DNA of 7,422 nucleotides from assembly GCA_900552855.1 (NCBI GenBank), contig USBG01000081.1, forward strand, positions 1-7,422. The letters run 5' to 3'. This document shows, one piece after another, positions 5,569 to 7,422 of the stretch. Origin of the DNA: an uncultured Phascolarctobacterium sp. (GTDB taxonomy: Bacteria; Bacillota; Negativicutes; Acidaminococcales; Acidaminococcaceae). The first letter of the stretch is position 1. Each line of letters starts with the position of its first letter. A program made the position numbers and the translations under genes. The notes beneath the pieces were generated by a model. The model saw only the letters and a program-made list of their open reading frames with translations, ran no database searches and had not been told where the DNA came from.

Positions 5569-7191
5569 GTGGGTGTAATGAAGGAAGAAATTCAGGAAAT
5601 TACAGGTAAGCAGTTAAAGGATATGCTTTTGGGTGCTTATCATAGCTTTGAAAAAAATTTTGAAGCAATTAATGATTTGAATGTGTTCCCTGTTCCTGAT
5701 GGAGACACGGGTACCAATATGATGTATACCATGGCTTCTGTAGCGAAGGAAATCAGTGCTATGAGCGATGATTCTGAGGCTGGTGAAATAGGTACTGCGG
5801 CTGCACGTAGTGCTATTATGGGTGCAAGGGGCAATTCCGGCGTTATTTTGTCCCAGCTCTTGAGGGGTATTGGCAAGGGCGTAGCTGGAAAGAAAACTTT
5901 GAATAATACTGAAATTGGTAAAGCATTCCAGTTTGGTATTCTTTATGCTTATCGCAGTGTTTCTAAGCCTGTTGAGGGTACTATTCTGACTGTTGCCCGT
6001 GGTATGGCTAAGGGGGCTTACAATGCTGTGCGCAGTGATGTAAGTCTTGAGGCTGTACTGGAGGAGGCTATTCGTACAGGCAAAAAAGAGCTGGAGCTCA
6101 CCCCTGAAAAGCTCCCTGCTTTGAAGGCTGCAGGTGTGGTTGACGCCGGTGGTCAAGGCTTAATAGTCTTTTTTGAAGGCTGTTTATCCGGTCTTCGTGG
6201 AGAGGATTGTGCTGTTCTGGAGGTAGCTCCTGCAAAGGCTGGTAGCAGAGTAGTTAATGCTGAGCCCTTGGATTTAGAATTCCCCTACTGTACAGAGTTT
6301 ATTGTTAAAGGTGCTAATGTAACTAAAAAGCAGGTTAGCGATGCTCTGCAGGATATGGGTAACTCCATGATAGTTGCAATTGTTGAAGATATTGTTAAGG
6401 TACACATTCATACTAAAAATCCAGGTAATGCTTTAAATAAGGCACAGGAATGGGGTACTTTGCACGATATTAAGATTGAAAATATGTGCGATCAGCATGA
6501 GCATAGATTGTTTACTGCTGAAGATGCTCAACCAGCTAAGCATGGTATTGGTGTGCTGACTGTAGCTGCAGGCGACGGTTTGGCTGCAATTATGCATGAG
6601 TTGGGTGCTTCTGAAATTATCAGCGGTGGTCAAAGCATGAATCCTCCTGTAGAGGAGTTTGTGAATGCTATTAATGATGGCGAATGTGAGCAGTACATTA
6701 TTCTGCCTAACAATAAAAATATCATTTTGGCCGCAGAGCAGGTGCGTAAGCTTTTAGGTGCTTCTAAGGTATCCTTTATTCCTAGCACCAATATGGCTCA
6801 AGGCTTGGCTGCGCTGTTGCGCTTTGATAGTACCCGTAGCCTAGAGGAAAATACTGTGCTTATGACTAAAGAGGCTAAAGAAGCTCATGGTGGCAGTGTT
6901 ACTGTTGCTGTACGTGATAGCGTAGTTAATGGCCTTGAGGTTCATGAGGGTGAATACTTAGGTATCATTAATGATAAGATTGTTTGTACTGGCAACAGTA
7001 TTGCTGATGTTCTTAAGGAAATGTTGGCTGATGGTGACTATGAAGCCATCAGTTTGTATTATGGTGAAGGTTTAAGTGAAGATGACGCCCATGAGCTGGC
7101 AGAAGGGTTAGAAAATATTAATGAGGATTGGGAGGTAGATGTCTTCTATGGTGGACAGCCTCTGTATCCTGTTTTACTGGCAATGGAGTAA
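5569..7191 (+). CDS. fakA: Fatty acid kinase catalytic subunit FakA (DhaL/DAK2 domain protein)
   Basis: This 540-residue cytosolic kinase uses ATP to phosphorylate FakB-bound fatty acids. The N-terminal DhaL/DAK2 nucleotide domain (about 10-205, PF02734) has NVFPVPDGDTGTNM with Asp44, Asp46 and Asn50 for Mg-ATP, GARGNSGV (85-92) and DAGGQGL (192-198). The middle domain has Cys241 and His-Ile-His at 279-281, matching the Cys/His/His zinc site reported for S. aureus FakA (recalled). The C-terminal FakB-binding domain (PF13684) shows GGQSMNP (353-359), LPNNKN (379-384), a YYGEGLSEDDA segment and a GGQPLYP terminus. Length is normal (about 540-560) and all domains are intact. It differs from glycerone kinase DhaL, which is only about 210 residues. 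The start is GTG 5569 or ATG 5578; I keep GTG because of its better ribosome-site spacing. It ends in a double stop TAATAA, 6 bp before the regulator gene. Confidence 0.93.
   Translation: MGVMKEEIQEITGKQLKDMLLGAYHSFEKNFEAINDLNVFPVPDGDTGTNMMYTMASVAKEISAMSDDSEAGEIGTAAARSAIMGARGNSGVILSQLLRGIGKGVAGKKTLNNTEIGKAFQFGILYAYRSVSKPVEGTILTVARGMAKGAYNAVRSDVSLEAVLEEAIRTGKKELELTPEKLPALKAAGVVDAGGQGLIVFFEGCLSGLRGEDCAVLEVAPAKAGSRVVNAEPLDLEFPYCTEFIVKGANVTKKQVSDALQDMGNSMIVAIVEDIVKVHIHTKNPGNALNKAQEWGTLHDIKIENMCDQHEHRLFTAEDAQPAKHGIGVLTVAAGDGLAAIMHELGASEIISGGQSMNPPVEEFVNAINDGECEQYIILPNNKNIILAAEQVRKLLGASKVSFIPSTNMAQGLAALLRFDSTRSLEENTVLMTKEAKEAHGGSVTVAVRDSVVNGLEVHEGEYLGIINDKIVCTGNSIADVLKEMLADGDYEAISLYYGEGLSEDDAHELAEGLENINEDWEVDVFYGGQPLYPVLLAME
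7185..7188 (+). promoter_or_regulatory. Ribosome binding site of the Fur-family gene, inside the fakA end
   Basis: GGAG lies in the last sense codons of fakA, 9 nt before the ATG at 7198. The site would be crossed by ribosomes finishing fakA, which suggests translational coupling. Confidence 0.55.
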
Positions 7192-7197
7192 TAAATT

Positions 7198-7422
7198 ATG
7201 TTGACAAATGTTGAGCTTACAAGAATTTTGCGTGATAATGGCTATAAGGTAACACCACAGCGTCTGGCAGTATATGAGGTTTTGGCAAGTAAGCGTTGGC
7301 ATCCAAGTGCAGAAATGCTTTATAATGAGTTACAGCCTAGATATCCTGCTATGAGCTTTGCAACTGTTTATAAAACTGTTGAGATTTTGGAAAAGCTTAA
7401 GCTGATTCAGGTTTTGAATAGC
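7198..7422 (+). CDS. Fur/PerR-family metal-dependent transcriptional regulator (3' end outside window)
   Basis: The first 75 residues of a ferric-uptake-regulator family protein (PF01475, normally 130-150 residues) are visible; the frame is open to the window end. It has the family's N-terminal winged-helix region: GYKVTPQR (15-22) in helix 1, HPSAEMLYNEL (35-45) and the DNA-recognition stretch MSFATVYKTVEIL (52-64). His35 lies at the position of PerR His37, a regulatory-metal ligand oxidised by peroxide in PerR. The look is nearer PerR than Fur or Zur, but the C-terminal metal ligands and CxxC pairs that would decide are not in the window. It probably works as a dimeric repressor that senses iron, manganese or peroxide. 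The ATG is 6 bp after the fakA stop with no terminator or promoter between, so it is read as the third gene of that operon. Confidence 0.88.
   Translation, partial: MLTNVELTRILRDNGYKVTPQRLAVYEVLASKRWHPSAEMLYNELQPRYPAMSFATVYKTVEILEKLKLIQVLNS

Noticed and set aside
5614..6156. 180-codon open frame on the - strand within fakA, and similar long - strand frames within the symporter and LCP genes.
   Set aside because: They lie wholly inside well-supported + strand genes, have no recognisable domains or ribosome sites, and arise from codon bias of the real genes.
7201..7206. TTGACA, a perfect -35 hexamer, at the fakA-regulator junction.
   Set aside because: It lies inside the regulator's second and third codons and no -10 element follows at 16-18 bp.

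Overview
The window reads as ordinary chromosomal DNA of a low-to-medium GC anaerobe of the Bacillota. The gene families are typical of that phylum: a ThiD-like pyridoxal kinase, a LytR-CpsA-Psr protein, DegV/FakB with FakA, and a Fur-family regulator. Strong AGGAGG-type ribosome sites and A+T-rich intergenic DNA agree with this. Protein style hints at Clostridia or Negativicutes, but I cannot fix the lineage. All genes are on the + strand. I see no mobile element, CRISPR array, tRNA or rRNA.

Layout. (1) 1-495 is the 3' part of a pyridoxal kinase (pdxK, dual-cysteine type), closed by a strong intrinsic terminator. (2) A 324-bp intergenic region holds three repeats at an exact 20-bp pitch and an extended -10 promoter. 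It leads into a single-gene unit, 820-2031, for an acidic amino acid/dicarboxylate:cation symporter, which ends in its own terminator. (3) A sigma-A-like promoter at 2246-2274 starts a two-gene unit: a NUDIX hydrolase of the CoA-pyrophosphatase type (2303-2953) and an LCP-family cell wall protein (2975-4393). (4) The 308-bp gap that follows contains a good promoter only about 50 nt ahead of an intrinsic terminator, so a very short RNA or an attenuated leader is possible. A second extended -10 promoter lies nearer the next gene. (5) From 4702 to the window end runs a tight operon: DegV/FakB fatty-acid-binding protein, FakA fatty acid kinase, and a Fur/PerR-family regulator cut by the window edge.

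How the genes work together. FakB and FakA form a known two-component enzyme that phosphorylates exogenous or recycled fatty acids for phospholipid synthesis. The third gene could add redox or metal control to that operon. The LCP protein attaches polymers to peptidoglycan. The symporter and pyridoxal kinase are separate salvage/uptake units.

No clearly novel multi-gene system is visible. The most interesting parts are non-coding: the phased repeats ahead of the symporter and the short promoter-to-terminator unit at 4422-4505.
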